From contig CBFFYP010000014.1 in assembly GCA_965646165.1 (NCBI GenBank), forward strand, positions 1 to 64,000: a DNA stretch of 64,000 nucleotides. Reading direction: 5' to 3'. Below the pieces are notes generated by a model that worked only from the letters and a program-made list of their open reading frames with translations, did no database searches and was not told where the DNA came from. Both the position numbers and the translations under genes were made by a program. Shown here in pieces: positions 18,793-28,374 of this stretch. Source of the DNA: MGBC114844 sp910585855. GTDB taxonomy: Bacteria > Bacillota > Clostridia > Lachnospirales > Lachnospiraceae. The stretch's first letter is position 1, and every line of letters starts with the position of its first letter.

Positions 18793-19092
18793 ATGATCGC
18801 CGATAGAATTCGTTATCTAAGAAACAGACAAGGTCTGTCCCAAGCAGACCTTGCCAGACTTTTAAATATTACACGTTCCAGTGTAAATGCATGGGAACTT
18901 GGTATCTCTATGCCATCTACTGCAAGTATTATAGAATTAACGCATATTTTCCATGTTTCCGCCGATTATTTACTAGAATTAGAAAAAAATAATCGCTCCC
19001 CCAAAGATACCTTAGATTTAACAGAATTTTCTCAAGAAGAAAAAGACCTGATTTTTCACCTTATTAATTACATCAATTCCAGAAAATCTTAA
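18793..19092 (+). CDS. XRE-family HTH regulator
   Basis: 99 aa. Residues 1-60 are a Cro/C1-type helix-turn-helix, with RQGLSQADLARLLNITRSSV as the DNA-binding helices. The C-terminal 35 residues are a short acidic tail that could mediate dimerisation. The ribosome binding site AAAAGGAG is about 12 nt upstream. It is transcribed away from the AAA+ operon, the usual arrangement for a local repressor. Confidence 0.9.
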   Translation: MIADRIRYLRNRQGLSQADLARLLNITRSSVNAWELGISMPSTASIIELTHIFHVSADYLLELEKNNRSPKDTLDLTEFSQEEKDLIFHLINYINSRKS

Positions 19093-19125
19093 TCTTAATC
19101 CTGCAGAAATCTGTGGGATTAAGAT
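19092..19125 (+). terminator. Hairpin after XRE gene
   Basis: ATCTTAATCC and GGATTAAGAT form a perfect 10-bp stem right after the stop codon. The following T-tract is weak (CTTCCCTTTCCC), so it may be an inefficient terminator. Confidence 0.5.
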
Positions 19126-19337
19126 CTTCCCTTTCCCATTTTTTATATTTTACTCTTACCAAATATAAAATTTTTCTACACTGTCGTATGTAATAAGTCT
19201 ATTATACACTTCATGTATGACATAATTTGTCACTCTTATAAAAATCTTTCATTTATATCAAAATAATTTTTCTATAATATTGAATAAATCCCCCTCACTT
19301 ATGATATATACTTCATTCCTTTCTTTTACTAAATTAC

Positions 19338-19380
19338 AAAAAAAACGTTCCTTTTTCTTTTAAAGAATATAGAACGCCTT
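19338..19380 (-). terminator. Rho-independent terminator
   Basis: On the minus strand a GCGTTC/GAACGT stem is followed by eight T residues, 16 bp past the stop of the DUF697-type gene. The rest of 19126-19395 shows nothing else. Confidence 0.7.
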
Positions 19381-19395
19381 TTTCTTTCATTTTTC

Positions 19396-19920
19396 TTATT
19401 CCCGATTTTTCATCTGTACTTCAAAATAATCTTTAAACAAAGCAGAACCTTTTAGTCCAGTAATATCATTTTCACTCAATTTTCCCATCTTTACTGCCTT
19501 ACACACTTCAATATAAGCCTTTCCCATAGCCCAAGTAATCACTCCTGCCGTCCCGGCTGAAACAGCTCCTCCCGCCACACTTCCAGCTCCCGGAATTAAC
19601 TTAATCAAATTAGCAGCCATCGTCTTTCCAAGTACTGCTGCCCCACCTGCTCCCAATGCAGTTATAGCTAAAGCCTTCAGCCCATCTTTTTTTACATCAA
19701 TTCCAAATATTCCAGAAATCGCAGCCATTAAGGCAACCTGCTGACCAATCAATAATGGTGTATCTGCAAAAGGAATAGGAATTGCACCAGTTGCTGCCGT
19801 AGTTCCCACTGCAACCGCAACTGCATTATCTGCTTTCTCCAACATGGTTTTTAACTCAATTTGTTTCATATCTGCTTCTAATTCCTCTTCCAATTCCTTT
19901 TCATAAGGATAATCACTCAT
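19396..19920 (-). CDS. DUF697-type membrane protein
   Basis: 174 aa. A short acidic N terminus (ELEEELEADMKQIELKTML) is followed by Ala/Gly-rich hydrophobic helices with GAIPIPFADTPLLIGQQVAL and LIKLIPGAGSVAGGAV, the same signature as the DUF697 region of the 377-aa protein at 14599-15732. In other bacteria this domain is fused to or encoded next to dynamin/Era-like GTPases and is thought to associate with membranes. ATG 19920 has AGGAGG upstream. It is a single-gene unit with its own terminator. Confidence 0.8.
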   Translation of the reverse strand: MSDYPYEKELEEELEADMKQIELKTMLEKADNAVAVAVGTTAATGAIPIPFADTPLLIGQQVALMAAISGIFGIDVKKDGLKALAITALGAGGAAVLGKTMAANLIKLIPGAGSVAGGAVSAGTAGVITWAMGKAYIEVCKAVKMGKLSENDITGLKGSALFKDYFEVQMKNRE

Positions 19921-20034
19921 AATGTCCTCCTGTCTTACGTGTTTCCTCTACATATTTTTCGTTTCCTTTATTTTCTTACTACCTTAAACTCAATTTTTTC
20001 ATATAATTTTACCTCAAATATAGTACATGACTGC

Positions 20035-20120
20035 CTAAAGTAGCGTTACATCACAGGGTGGCTGACAGCACCCTTTACAGCAGAGTTTACTCGGCTGTAA
20101 CTGTACCAGATACTTGACTA
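20035..20120 (-). ncRNA. Putative TnpB guide RNA scaffold (omegaRNA)
   Basis: At the 3' end of tnpB and just beyond, the minus strand folds into two hairpins: TTACAGC/GCTGTAA and GGGTG/CACCC. In IS200/IS605 elements the omegaRNA overlaps the tnpB 3' end and extends to the right end. The position and hairpins fit; expression and the exact end are not shown by the sequence. Confidence 0.4.
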
Positions 20121-21216
20121 TCCTCAAGATAGTGGATTCCCATACGATACAGATTCATGGCTCCAATGCGGTCATCGTTAGACTGATAACCACAATTCTT
20201 ACAGGTAAACAGATGTCGTTTCTTGTTGCGGTTCGCCTTTTCGATGTGTCCACATTTAGGGCAACACTGACTTGTGTATTTCGGACTAACCTTAATAACG
20301 GCTGACTGATTCTGTTTTGCTTTGTAGAGAAGTTTCTGCTCAAGGTCATAAAACGACCACGATACCGACACATAACGGTCTTTGGTTCTGACACGTTCTG
20401 TAGCATTGCGGATACCTGACAAATCTTCAAGAACAAAGAGCGTGTGCTTCGGATTGGATTCCACGAGTGCCTTTGATACACAATGATTCACATCCTGCAT
20501 CCAACGATTTTCTCGTTGACCGATCGCTTTCATCCTTCGTCTTGCAGAGGGAGTCTGACGCATTTGAAGTTCTTTCCGCAGTTTCGAATCGTTTGCACGT
20601 TTCTGTTTCATAGCTTTGCCACTAACAAAACCAGACTGATGTCTACTGTTATACGTGGCAACAACAAAGTGGATACCTCTGTCAATACCAACAACATTGC
20701 AGATATCCGAAACGTTACTTTCTTCCACATCGTAAGTAACAGGGATATGTAAAAAATACTTTCCATGCTTATTTACAAGCTTGGGTGTGCGATGGTATGG
20801 TCAAAGTATTTCGACATCCATTCAGCAAAGTATGGCAGTTTAACACGACCATTTAGTGTATTTACGGAAAAGCAGTTTTGTATAAGAGAATAATCTCTGT
20901 TCCAAACAAGGTCATATTGCGGTTTCTTAAAAGATGGTTTCCTCCATTCCTTTTGGTTTTCGAGAATGGTCTTATATTTTGCAATAACTGTCTTGAAAAC
21001 AGACTGAGCCATCTGTGATTTCAGATCGAACTTTGCTCTTAGTGTAGAATAGAATGTCTTGTTAAGCGAAAACTGCTTTAAGTTGTGTGTACGGAATACA
21101 TATTCTGAAACATAATTACAAGCATCAGAATAGACAGACATGGTTTCGTTAAGCAAAATTTTGTCATTCGGTGTCGTAGCTATTTGTATTTTAGCTGTAA
21201 CTGTTATTTGTTCCAT
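20087..21216 (-). pseudogene. tnpB: tnpB, frameshifted RNA-guided nuclease
   Basis: IS605-type TnpB in two frames. The N-terminal part (147 aa, 20773-21216) runs to EWMSKYFDHTIAH and then stops; the homologous continuation KLVNKHGKYFLHIPVTYDV is in another frame, so a small deletion near 20770-20790 breaks the gene. The C-terminal part keeps the RuvC motifs (GIDRGIHF; LEDLSGIR; NDDRIGAMN) and a CPKCG/CKNCG zinc ribbon. The catalytic residues are intact, so inactivation looks recent. An internal start could express the C-terminal piece, but that would lack the RNA-binding part. Confidence 0.85.
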
Positions 21217-21298
21217 ATAGGTACTCCTTTCCTTGATATTTCACTTAATATATTATATAATAGTAATTAGTGAAAGTCAACGATTTAGAGGTGTTTTT

Positions 21299-21513
21299 AT
21301 GGATAATAGATACACTCATCATAATAGGCGGAAATACAGTTTAAAAGTACATATCGTTCTTGTTACCAAGTACCGTAAGCAGCTTCTCAAAGGAACGTAA
21401 ACTACGATACTACGGACAGACTTTGCGATATTGTAAAAATCCTTAAACAGCAGACTACTTATTACTTATGGCAGAAATATCCAGATTTTCTGTCTAAGTG
21501 GTATTGGAAGAAG
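21299..21513 (+). pseudogene. tnpA: tnpA remnant (Y1 transposase)
   Basis: Starts MDNRYTHHNRRKYSLKVHIV, a typical IS200 TnpA beginning, with GAGGTG upstream. After KQLLKGT the frame stops; a later segment LKQQTTYYLWQKYPDFLSKW matches the middle of TnpA, so the central part is deleted. The C terminus after YWKK is replaced by a B mini-palindrome, and the catalytic tyrosine region is lost. Confidence 0.8.
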
Positions 21514-21563
21514 AGATTCAAAAACGGTGGGCAGCCTGCTCACCGTTTTTGAATCTGGCGTCC
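21513..21563 (+). repeat. Family B mini-palindrome in tnpA remnant
   Basis: AGATTCAAAAACGGTG and CACCGTTTTTGAATCT are a perfect inverted repeat around an 11-bp loop GGCAGCCTGC-rich centre, ending in GGCGTCC. It is the smallest B form, keeping only arms. Other copies have CGAAAACGGTG at this place; both strands carry the CAAAAACGGTG variant here. Confidence 0.8.
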
Positions 21564-21737
21564 TCCCTTTCTATAAAAATCGTACGCTGCCAGCAAGTTT
21601 TCACTTGAAAACTCTAAAAAATTCTTATTTCATCTTCCCGTAAAATCAAAATTTTATCCTTTTTCAAGTTTATAAATTTATCCTGATTTTGAATTCATTT
21701 TGCATTGATTATCCCTTTTTATATAATTACTGTTAAA

Positions 21738-22841
21738 TTAAGGCTCCATTTTATACAAAGTCCAGTCACTATGATAAACTCCCTCTTTATGATAACTAAC
21801 GGACAACCTATGTTTTGTCCCATGTTTATCTGTATAATAAGGATTTCCCCCACCATTTTCTGTATAAAGCGGATAGATTTCCCCATTACTTAAAATAACC
21901 GAATCCCAAATAATCTTACCTCCATCCATCTCAGTATTACTGCCCAAAAATCCTATTTTTGCTACCGTTCCACGTACTACTTTGCTATCTTTTTTATAAT
22001 ATACAATATCTCCTTCATAAATCTTATACCCATCTGCCGATATAAAATACTTCTCCTCCTGCAGATTTCCTTTTGGAAATTCATCATATTTTTCATTCTC
22101 TGTCACAGCTACAAAATCCGCTGGAGCATATGGAATCTCATTTCCGTTTAATAAAAGTTCCGCAAACTCCTCATAAGAATAATAATCTCCATTTCCATCA
22201 TACACACAAGGAATATCATTATTATATTCAATCTGATAACCATAACTTCTTATCCAATCATTAACTGCTTCCACATCATAATCCTCATAATTTTCTTCTA
22301 AATCTGAAACCAATTCAAAGCTGCCGTCCTCCTGCTTCTGAAAAACAAAACCACTCAAAATAAAATCATACGCAATTCCACTGTCTATCACTCTCCCAGT
22401 CGAATCTTCATAAAACCCAAACTCATTTATAAAATATCCTGCTGCCTGTAAAATAAGCTCAGTTTCCTCAAAAGTAACTTCTCCATCTTCCCAGCAAAAA
22501 TCCCACATTTCTTTTAATTCTGTTTCTCTGTCTATCGTTGTTTCCACTGCTTTTTCTGTCTGTTCTTCTTTTTCCATTCCTTCTGTTGCAGTCTGCTCAC
22601 TGTCTTCCGATTTCGTTTCTACCTGTTTATTTTCTACCGTTTCTGTTCTTTCTTCTGTTTCCTTATCTGTCATTCTCTGCTCTGTACTATTTTCTATGTA
22701 TTCTATCCCACTCTCCACCTTTTGTACTAAAGGTTCTGTACTGTAATTTATTTCTTCATTCTGATCACTTCCACAACCATACAAGCTGCAAACCAATGCC
22801 AATGTAAAAACACTTCTTTCTACTTTACCCGTCTTTTTCAT
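21738..22841 (-). CDS. Secreted lipoprotein, unknown
   Basis: 367 aa. A signal peptide ends in lipobox LYGC, followed by a long Glu/Thr-rich linker (about 35-105) that resembles a surface spacer. The C-terminal two thirds contain GDGYKIYEGDIVYY-like beta-rich segments and many aromatic and acidic residues. No enzyme family recognised. ATG 22841 has AAGGAAG upstream. It lies 45 bp downstream of the second WYL regulator on the same strand, so the two may form an operon. Confidence 0.75.
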   Translation of the reverse strand: MKKTGKVERSVFTLALVCSLYGCGSDQNEEINYSTEPLVQKVESGIEYIENSTEQRMTDKETEERTETVENKQVETKSEDSEQTATEGMEKEEQTEKAVETTIDRETELKEMWDFCWEDGEVTFEETELILQAAGYFINEFGFYEDSTGRVIDSGIAYDFILSGFVFQKQEDGSFELVSDLEENYEDYDVEAVNDWIRSYGYQIEYNNDIPCVYDGNGDYYSYEEFAELLLNGNEIPYAPADFVAVTENEKYDEFPKGNLQEEKYFISADGYKIYEGDIVYYKKDSKVVRGTVAKIGFLGSNTEMDGGKIIWDSVILSNGEIYPLYTENGGGNPYYTDKHGTKHRLSVSYHKEGVYHSDWTLYKMEP

Positions 22842-22886
22842 TTTTTAATTCTTCCTTCTTCTTTCCATTTTCATTCGTCTTATCTT

Positions 22887-23885
22887 CTATTCTTTTTCCT
22901 GATACTTTTTCAATATCTGTTCCAATATTTCTTTTAATTTATCCCGAAGTTTTATCGGTTTCACTATTTTCATATCTTCTCCATAACTTAATACCAATTT
23001 TAAAATTTCTTCTTCAAACACTTCTGCATCAATCCAATATCCCCCTTCTTTTCTCTCTACTATCTCTGCTAAAGGAAGCTTATCAAAAACAGCCTCTATC
23101 CTCTTCCCTGTATAACACAACTGAACCTGCATTTTTTCTCCGCCATACATCTGCTTCCAAATTTCCCTCTCCTTTAAACGCTTTTTATATGGTATATGAT
23201 ACTGCTTTTCCAAAATCTGAGCCATTAAAATCCTGTCCACCTGATATAATACCAGCTCCTCCTGCAGTTTTGTAAAATCCTCCTGTTCAAATTCCACCAT
23301 ATAAGCAGCCAAATAAAAATATCCATCCAAAAGCAAAACTGCCATTGGCTCTACTATAAAAAGAACTGGTTTCTTTGCTCCAATTCTTTGATATGTTATC
23401 TTCAGCATTTTCTGCCTCTTTACAGCTATTTCCAAATCCAATACCAAATCCTCCCACTTTCCTTTGTAAAACGGTTTCCTGCAAACAATTTTTTTCTCAT
23501 ACTCATTTTCAATCAAACCCCATACCACATTCTGATCTTTCTTTGAAAGACAATTTTTAATCAGCTTCTTTAAAATATCTCCCAGCTCGTCTTCTAAAAA
23601 CACCTCACACTGAAGCAAAACTTTACATACCCTTAAAATTACTCCGCCAGTCATAATATCTGTCCTTGCTTCACTCAATTTATACCCGTTTTGTTTTTTC
23701 ACATATATCAAAGTAACTATACTGTACTGTTCAGCAAGAGCTAACCGAATCTCTGTAATATCTCGTTTAATCGTCCGAGAACTTACTTTAAAATTATCCA
23801 CTTCATCCTTAATATAAATCATCTCTCCATTTGCCAATCTCAAATAAATATCTAATATTCTTCGATTTCTGCTTTTTCTTCTCAT
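22887..23885 (-). CDS. WYL-domain transcriptional regulator 2
   Basis: 332 aa. N-terminal DeoR-type HTH (VSSRTIKRDITEIRLALAEQ), then a WYL-like domain with FIVEPMAVLLLDGYFYLAAY and a C-terminal WCX-like region. It shares layout and several short matches (for example K.DQ....LI.NE) with the WYL protein at 12285-13232, so the two are paralogues. ATG 23885 has TTAGGAAAT upstream. It lies between the IS605 remnant and the MoxR/VWA operon; which neighbour it controls is unknown. Confidence 0.85.
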   Translation of the reverse strand: MRRKSRNRRILDIYLRLANGEMIYIKDEVDNFKVSSRTIKRDITEIRLALAEQYSIVTLIYVKKQNGYKLSEARTDIMTGGVILRVCKVLLQCEVFLEDELGDILKKLIKNCLSKKDQNVVWGLIENEYEKKIVCRKPFYKGKWEDLVLDLEIAVKRQKMLKITYQRIGAKKPVLFIVEPMAVLLLDGYFYLAAYMVEFEQEDFTKLQEELVLYQVDRILMAQILEKQYHIPYKKRLKEREIWKQMYGGEKMQVQLCYTGKRIEAVFDKLPLAEIVERKEGGYWIDAEVFEEEILKLVLSYGEDMKIVKPIKLRDKLKEILEQILKKYQEKE

Positions 23886-24109
23886 AATCGATTTCCTAAT
23901 TTCCCTTTCTTCTATTGTCGTATCTGTTATGCCTATTATATCAGCCGGTTATGACATATTTTGTCATTCTTTTTAATTTTCCATTTTTATTATTTTTAAC
24001 CATACATTTCTACGAAAATAGAACCTTATATATCACCCATGTTGTAATTTTTTTCATCAGCAATACACAGACAAAAGCAGAGCAGAAACTTGCTGACGAG
24101 GACACAAGA

Positions 24110-24362
24110 GGACGCCAGATTCGAAAACGATGGGTAGCCTGCTGTTCCGGTTTCCAAAAAGCAAGAAGTTCTAAGACTTCTGCCTTTTCCTTTCCCCAAC
24201 CAGACAGATCGGGGCGCAATTCGCCCTCATTTCAGCCGAAACGAAACGGGTGTAAGGAAAGATATTACCAACCATAAGACAACCTCTTTCTTATCATCCG
24301 GGCTAAACACGCCCCTTTTTTTCAAAGTCACTGCAGTCTACCCATCGTTTTCAAATCTGACT
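24110..24362 (+). repeat. Family B half-unit, forward, partly deleted
   Basis: Arms AAACGATGGGTAG and CTACCCATCGTTT pair perfectly. The core keeps GGGCTAAACACGCCCC and the GGGCGCAATTCGCCC hairpin but lacks the GCATATCCTGC hairpin and one strand of the inner stem. It forms the left half of an inverted pair with the next element; both lie in the gene-free stretch 23886-24826. Confidence 0.8.
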
Positions 24363-24395
24363 GTTTCTTGGCTTCGGAACAAAAAAAGAATGAAC

Positions 24396-24725
24396 AGCGA
24401 GAGGCGGTTTGCTCCTGTCCTTTGCTTGCGACTTCGGAGAACGGTTAGAAAGTCTTGGGCTTCTGTAGAACTACCTAGAATTTTTTGCATATCCTGCTTC
24501 CATGCAGGGTATGCAAAAAAAGGGGCGTGTTTAGCCCGAAGAATAGATAAGAAACTGTGTTATGATTGATAAAATCCTTCCTTACACCCATTATGTTTCG
24601 CCTGTGATGAGGGCGAATTGCGCCCCGGTTTGGACGGTTGGATAAACCGAAATCAGAAGCCCTAGACTTTCTTACCGTTTGGAGCGGAGCAGGCAAAGGA
24701 CAGGAGCAAACCACCTCTGGCGTCC
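24396..24725 (-). repeat. Family B half-unit, reverse
   Basis: Arms AGGCGGTTTGCTCCTGTCCT and AGGACAGGAGCAAACCACCT pair with one mismatch. Inner stem AGAAAGTCTTGGGCTTCTG with CAGAAGCCCTAGACTTTCT. The right end is GCGTCCGGTGAAAG. The spacer to the partner half-unit is reduced to about 33 bp here. Confidence 0.85.
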
Positions 24726-24737
24726 GGTGAAAGCCAA

Positions 24738-24795
24738 ATAAAAACTCTGACCCTCTATACTGCCTCTATCCCTACAGTACAAAAAGTCAGAGTTC
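24738..24795 (-). terminator. Terminator of the DUF4132 operon
   Basis: AACTCTGAC (24743-24751) and GTCAGAGTT (24786-24794) form a stem; on the minus strand it is followed by TTTTTATTT. The position, 32 bp past the DUF4132 stop, fits the operon end. The loop is long (34 nt). Confidence 0.6.
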
Positions 24796-24826
24796 TTAAT
24801 TATTTTGTCCTATTAAAAACAATTCC

Positions 24827-27800
24827 CTACTGATGCCCCCGCTTCGTCTTCCAATCTTCATTTCGTTCCTTACTAGAAGCCGTAGCCAAAGCAATCTGCC
24901 GTACAATCTCACTAAAATACCTCCCCGGCACTTCACTAAGAAAAATCCCTTTCCCCTGCTCTACCTTATCATAAGCATAATTCCCCCGCTCAATCTCCCC
25001 CATTTTATAAAACCGTGCATCATATATGGTAACATCATCCATCCCTCCAACGCCAACACAGCTTCCAGAAAAATGAAGTTCCACCCCATATCCAATCTTA
25101 GCATCCTCCCGATAAAATGTATAAAATCCTCCTGCATCCAAAATACTTCCCCGATACCATCCCATTGCCATCAGTTTTCCTCCAAGCGACAAATCATTGA
25201 CTACCAATCCGCCAAACCGCTCCAAACTCCGCATCTTTATTTCCTCTTCATCAGGATAAAAAACACTTCGTTCCAACTGCTCGATCGGCTGCACAATCTC
25301 ATAATCCTCTAACTGCTCCTTCCAAGTATTCCTTGATTCCTCCGAAAGCTCAATCGGATGTACCAGACCAATCTTTCCGTCCTCTGGAAGCACAAACTCC
25401 TCTTCCTCTTCCGTATTAAATGTTCCGTCCTCCATATACCGAAAACTCTGCACCAGCACACTGTCCTGATAAATTCCCCAAATCAATCCTATCGCAAACT
25501 GATGCATCAAAGGATTTTTCACAAACAAAGCCTCCCAGGACGCTTTATTCCACATACGCTCAGTAGAAAGTGCCAATTCTAACCGTTCTTTCTGGCTGCC
25601 GATCGTTGTTTTCATCTGTTTTTTCATCTGTTTATACGCCTCATAAGCAGCCGCTGCCTTCTCTGGATCATCTTTTTTACCGGGTGCAGGCAGACTTTTT
25701 AATTTCTTATTATTTTTATCAAACACTTCTATCTCTAATGCCGTAGTAATTGTTACTCGAAAACACCGTTCTCCATAGTCAAACACACGCTCCATATGCT
25801 CGTCAAATCCCAAATCCGGTACAATCCGATCTTCTAATTCTTCTCTCTCTACTCCAAGCTGTTTTGCCGCAAAATCCAGCGCACGCCCTGCCGCTGCCTT
25901 TACCTGTTTAAATTTAAACTTTCTTGCAAGCCCATCCACAATTAAAAGTGCCTGCGGATCAGGGCTTAATGCCAATGCCTGCACCGCATCAGAAGCAATC
26001 GCTCCTCTGGCATACTTTGGCCACTCCTGAATCTGATGCTGCAGTTTCTTTACGATCTCCATCCCGCCATGAATCGAAGCAGCAAATAAAACCCAGCGTT
26101 TCTTCGCCTCTGCTCCTGCCTCAATCCATTTGTCAAAAAGCTCATTGATATAAACTGCAAATTCCGCCGTCTGCAGATCTTCTGCAAGAAATACAGCGTC
26201 CGCACTAACTCCGCAAGGCTGCATCGAAGCATAACAGAGCAAAATTGCCTGCAGATATTCTTTTGACGCTTCCTCTCCTCCTTTTTTATGTACCACAGAA
26301 AACGGCGTCTGATATGCCCATGCAAGTGTTCTAGATCTGCCGCCCTGATTTATTTTCTTTACCATATCCTCTCTTGTCAAAACCGCTTTCATCTCTTCTG
26401 CCTCCTGTCCGGTCTGTGTCAGCTTTTCAAGCAAAGTACAAAGTTTTTTATTCTTTTCTTTTTCCAGTGCCTGTTCCAATAATTTCCGATATTTTTCTAT
26501 ATCCCAATCTACCAATACCCGAATAGCAAGTTCTCGTTCCACCGCTTTTTTTGCACCTAAAAGCTGTATGATATCCTGCTCCCATCCGGTCTGCTGCTTT
26601 AGAATTTCTAATAATTTTTCTCTTACTGCTTTTGAACTATCCTGTGCAAATGCTAAAATAGCTTCTTTATTTTCCTGCGGCGAAGCAGCTAAAAAATCCA
26701 ATCCAAACTTTCTTCCGTTTGCCGATGCTTTATAAAATGCTTCCAACACTTCCTCTTTTTGCTTTAAAAAATACTCTCCGAAAACCTCCTTTGCTACATG
26801 ATAAAATTTATCTGCAAGCTCCTTATAATAAATGCTTTCTTTTATTTCTGCTGTCATCTTTACCTGATGCTTGAAATCCATCCCTTCCTGTTCAAATTCT
26901 TCAAAAATTTTCTTAGATTCCGCTTCTGCCTCTTCCTTATGCTGCCATATTCTCGTTCCAAAAAAATAATAATTTCCTGCTATCGCTGCTAAAACCGCAT
27001 ATCTTCTGAAAAAATCATCCTCTCCAAAATATTTACAATAGGTATTTAGATTCGCATGACAATAATATAATCCGGTTATCTGATCTTCACAGGCATACAA
27101 CTGCTCGATCCCTGCCTCTCCTCTTAAATAACTCTGAACATTAGAAAATGCAGCATGAGCAGAAAATGTATTTATAATCTTTTCTCTCTCCCTATCCTGA
27201 CTAAATTTTATTTTTTCCAAATAAAATTTCAAATCTAATTTTTTCGCAACTTCTAACATTCTCTTTACAATCGTATCCGGTGCTGCATCACAGCAATCCG
27301 AATAAACTTCACGATTTTTTATAAACTGCACCTGAAGAATCCTTTTATGAAATCGTTCTGCTGCCCAATAAATATATTTTGCCGAATCAATCCCAAATAG
27401 CTTGTCAAAATTTCCTCCCCGACACTTCAGATCGTTTCGAATATCCCCAAAATCCATTCCATTTAATGCTGCATTTCGATTGATAAAAAGAGCCAGTTCC
27501 ACCAAATTTTTTAAGCAGCAAGAAAGCGGTGCATTTGCAAATGCCAATCCTGCTGTCTGTTCTACTACATTTTGAACAACCGTATGTCTTCTCACCATCT
27601 GCTTTGCCTCATCTGACAGTTTTTCCTGATGCAAAGCATCCGAAATCTTTTGAATTTCTTCCGAAAGAAGCCCCTGATTCAGCATATAATTTACCCTTTT
27701 GCACATACAGTCTTCATACTCTTTCATCAAGATCTGATCTTCTGGCAGCAGGCAGACTTTTTTCGTATCCTCCTTTTCTTCCTCTTCCCATATCAATTTT

Positions 27801-28357
27801 GCATCAGGATATTTTAAAAGAAAATATAACGTATACAAAATCTGCTTTCCACCTTCACTCTGTCCGTCTTTATAAAAAAGTGCCTTCCGAATCCATTCCG
27901 CTTCACCTGCAAATTTTTCTGTAAATTCTCTTAACTTTCGTTCAAAGGGCAGCTTCTCTCCATTTTCATAGGCATAAACCGCCAAAATTTTATCCATTGC
28001 AATCCCTATTTTTTTCTTCTGATTCAGCTTTAACATTCCCTCTGGAAGCATCTTTTGACAGGAAGGTCCTCCAATCGCAAACAATACATCAAAATACCGC
28101 TTTGCTTCCTCTAAACCAACCATTTCTCCTACCCCATACTCCTCTAAATACTCCTTTTTTGCAAGAGTAAGAAAAAGCGTAGCCGATGGATTATGAGAAA
28201 TCCGTTTTAAATCCTGAAACGGAAACTGTAAAAGCACCTCTTCCCCTTCTTTTCCATCAATATAATCCTGTACTTTTTTTATAAAATCCTCTGATAAATG
28301 AAGCTGTTTGCACACTTCCAACAACGTCTGCGTCTGTATCTGAGTCAATCGATCCAT
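24827..28357 (-). CDS. DUF4132-domain protein (YehI/MolR-like)
   Basis: 1176 aa. The C-terminal region contains the DUF4132 pattern: FRYMEDGTFNTEEEEEF, then IGLVHPIELSEESRNTW and DYEIVQPIEQLERSVF. The long N-terminal part is helical with HEAT-like stretches (QENKEAILAFAQDSSKAVRE, ELAIRVLVDWDIEKYRKLL). E. coli YehI (MolR) belongs to the same family and is also encoded with a MoxR ATPase, a VWA and a SWIM protein. Biochemical function is unknown. ATG 28357 has AAGGAGG upstream. It is the last gene of the operon and is followed by a terminator. Confidence 0.85.
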   Translation of the reverse strand: MDRLTQIQTQTLLEVCKQLHLSEDFIKKVQDYIDGKEGEEVLLQFPFQDLKRISHNPSATLFLTLAKKEYLEEYGVGEMVGLEEAKRYFDVLFAIGGPSCQKMLPEGMLKLNQKKKIGIAMDKILAVYAYENGEKLPFERKLREFTEKFAGEAEWIRKALFYKDGQSEGGKQILYTLYFLLKYPDAKLIWEEEEKEDTKKVCLLPEDQILMKEYEDCMCKRVNYMLNQGLLSEEIQKISDALHQEKLSDEAKQMVRRHTVVQNVVEQTAGLAFANAPLSCCLKNLVELALFINRNAALNGMDFGDIRNDLKCRGGNFDKLFGIDSAKYIYWAAERFHKRILQVQFIKNREVYSDCCDAAPDTIVKRMLEVAKKLDLKFYLEKIKFSQDREREKIINTFSAHAAFSNVQSYLRGEAGIEQLYACEDQITGLYYCHANLNTYCKYFGEDDFFRRYAVLAAIAGNYYFFGTRIWQHKEEAEAESKKIFEEFEQEGMDFKHQVKMTAEIKESIYYKELADKFYHVAKEVFGEYFLKQKEEVLEAFYKASANGRKFGLDFLAASPQENKEAILAFAQDSSKAVREKLLEILKQQTGWEQDIIQLLGAKKAVERELAIRVLVDWDIEKYRKLLEQALEKEKNKKLCTLLEKLTQTGQEAEEMKAVLTREDMVKKINQGGRSRTLAWAYQTPFSVVHKKGGEEASKEYLQAILLCYASMQPCGVSADAVFLAEDLQTAEFAVYINELFDKWIEAGAEAKKRWVLFAASIHGGMEIVKKLQHQIQEWPKYARGAIASDAVQALALSPDPQALLIVDGLARKFKFKQVKAAAGRALDFAAKQLGVEREELEDRIVPDLGFDEHMERVFDYGERCFRVTITTALEIEVFDKNNKKLKSLPAPGKKDDPEKAAAAYEAYKQMKKQMKTTIGSQKERLELALSTERMWNKASWEALFVKNPLMHQFAIGLIWGIYQDSVLVQSFRYMEDGTFNTEEEEEFVLPEDGKIGLVHPIELSEESRNTWKEQLEDYEIVQPIEQLERSVFYPDEEEIKMRSLERFGGLVVNDLSLGGKLMAMGWYRGSILDAGGFYTFYREDAKIGYGVELHFSGSCVGVGGMDDVTIYDARFYKMGEIERGNYAYDKVEQGKGIFLSEVPGRYFSEIVRQIALATASSKERNEDWKTKRGHQ

Positions 28358-28374
28358 AACCGTTTCCTCCTTTT

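Larger units (their letters stand above)
20035..21513 (-). mobile_element. Decayed IS200/IS605-family element
   Basis: Divergent tnpB (minus, frameshifted) and tnpA (plus, internally deleted and truncated) with an omegaRNA-like right end. Neither transposase is intact, so it is unlikely to move on its own. The tnpA side is bordered by a family B mini-palindrome. Confidence 0.75.

Noticed and set aside
24110..24725. CRISPR array or phage attachment sites
   Set aside because: There are no short regularly spaced repeats with unique spacers; the elements are long, inverted and dispersed.
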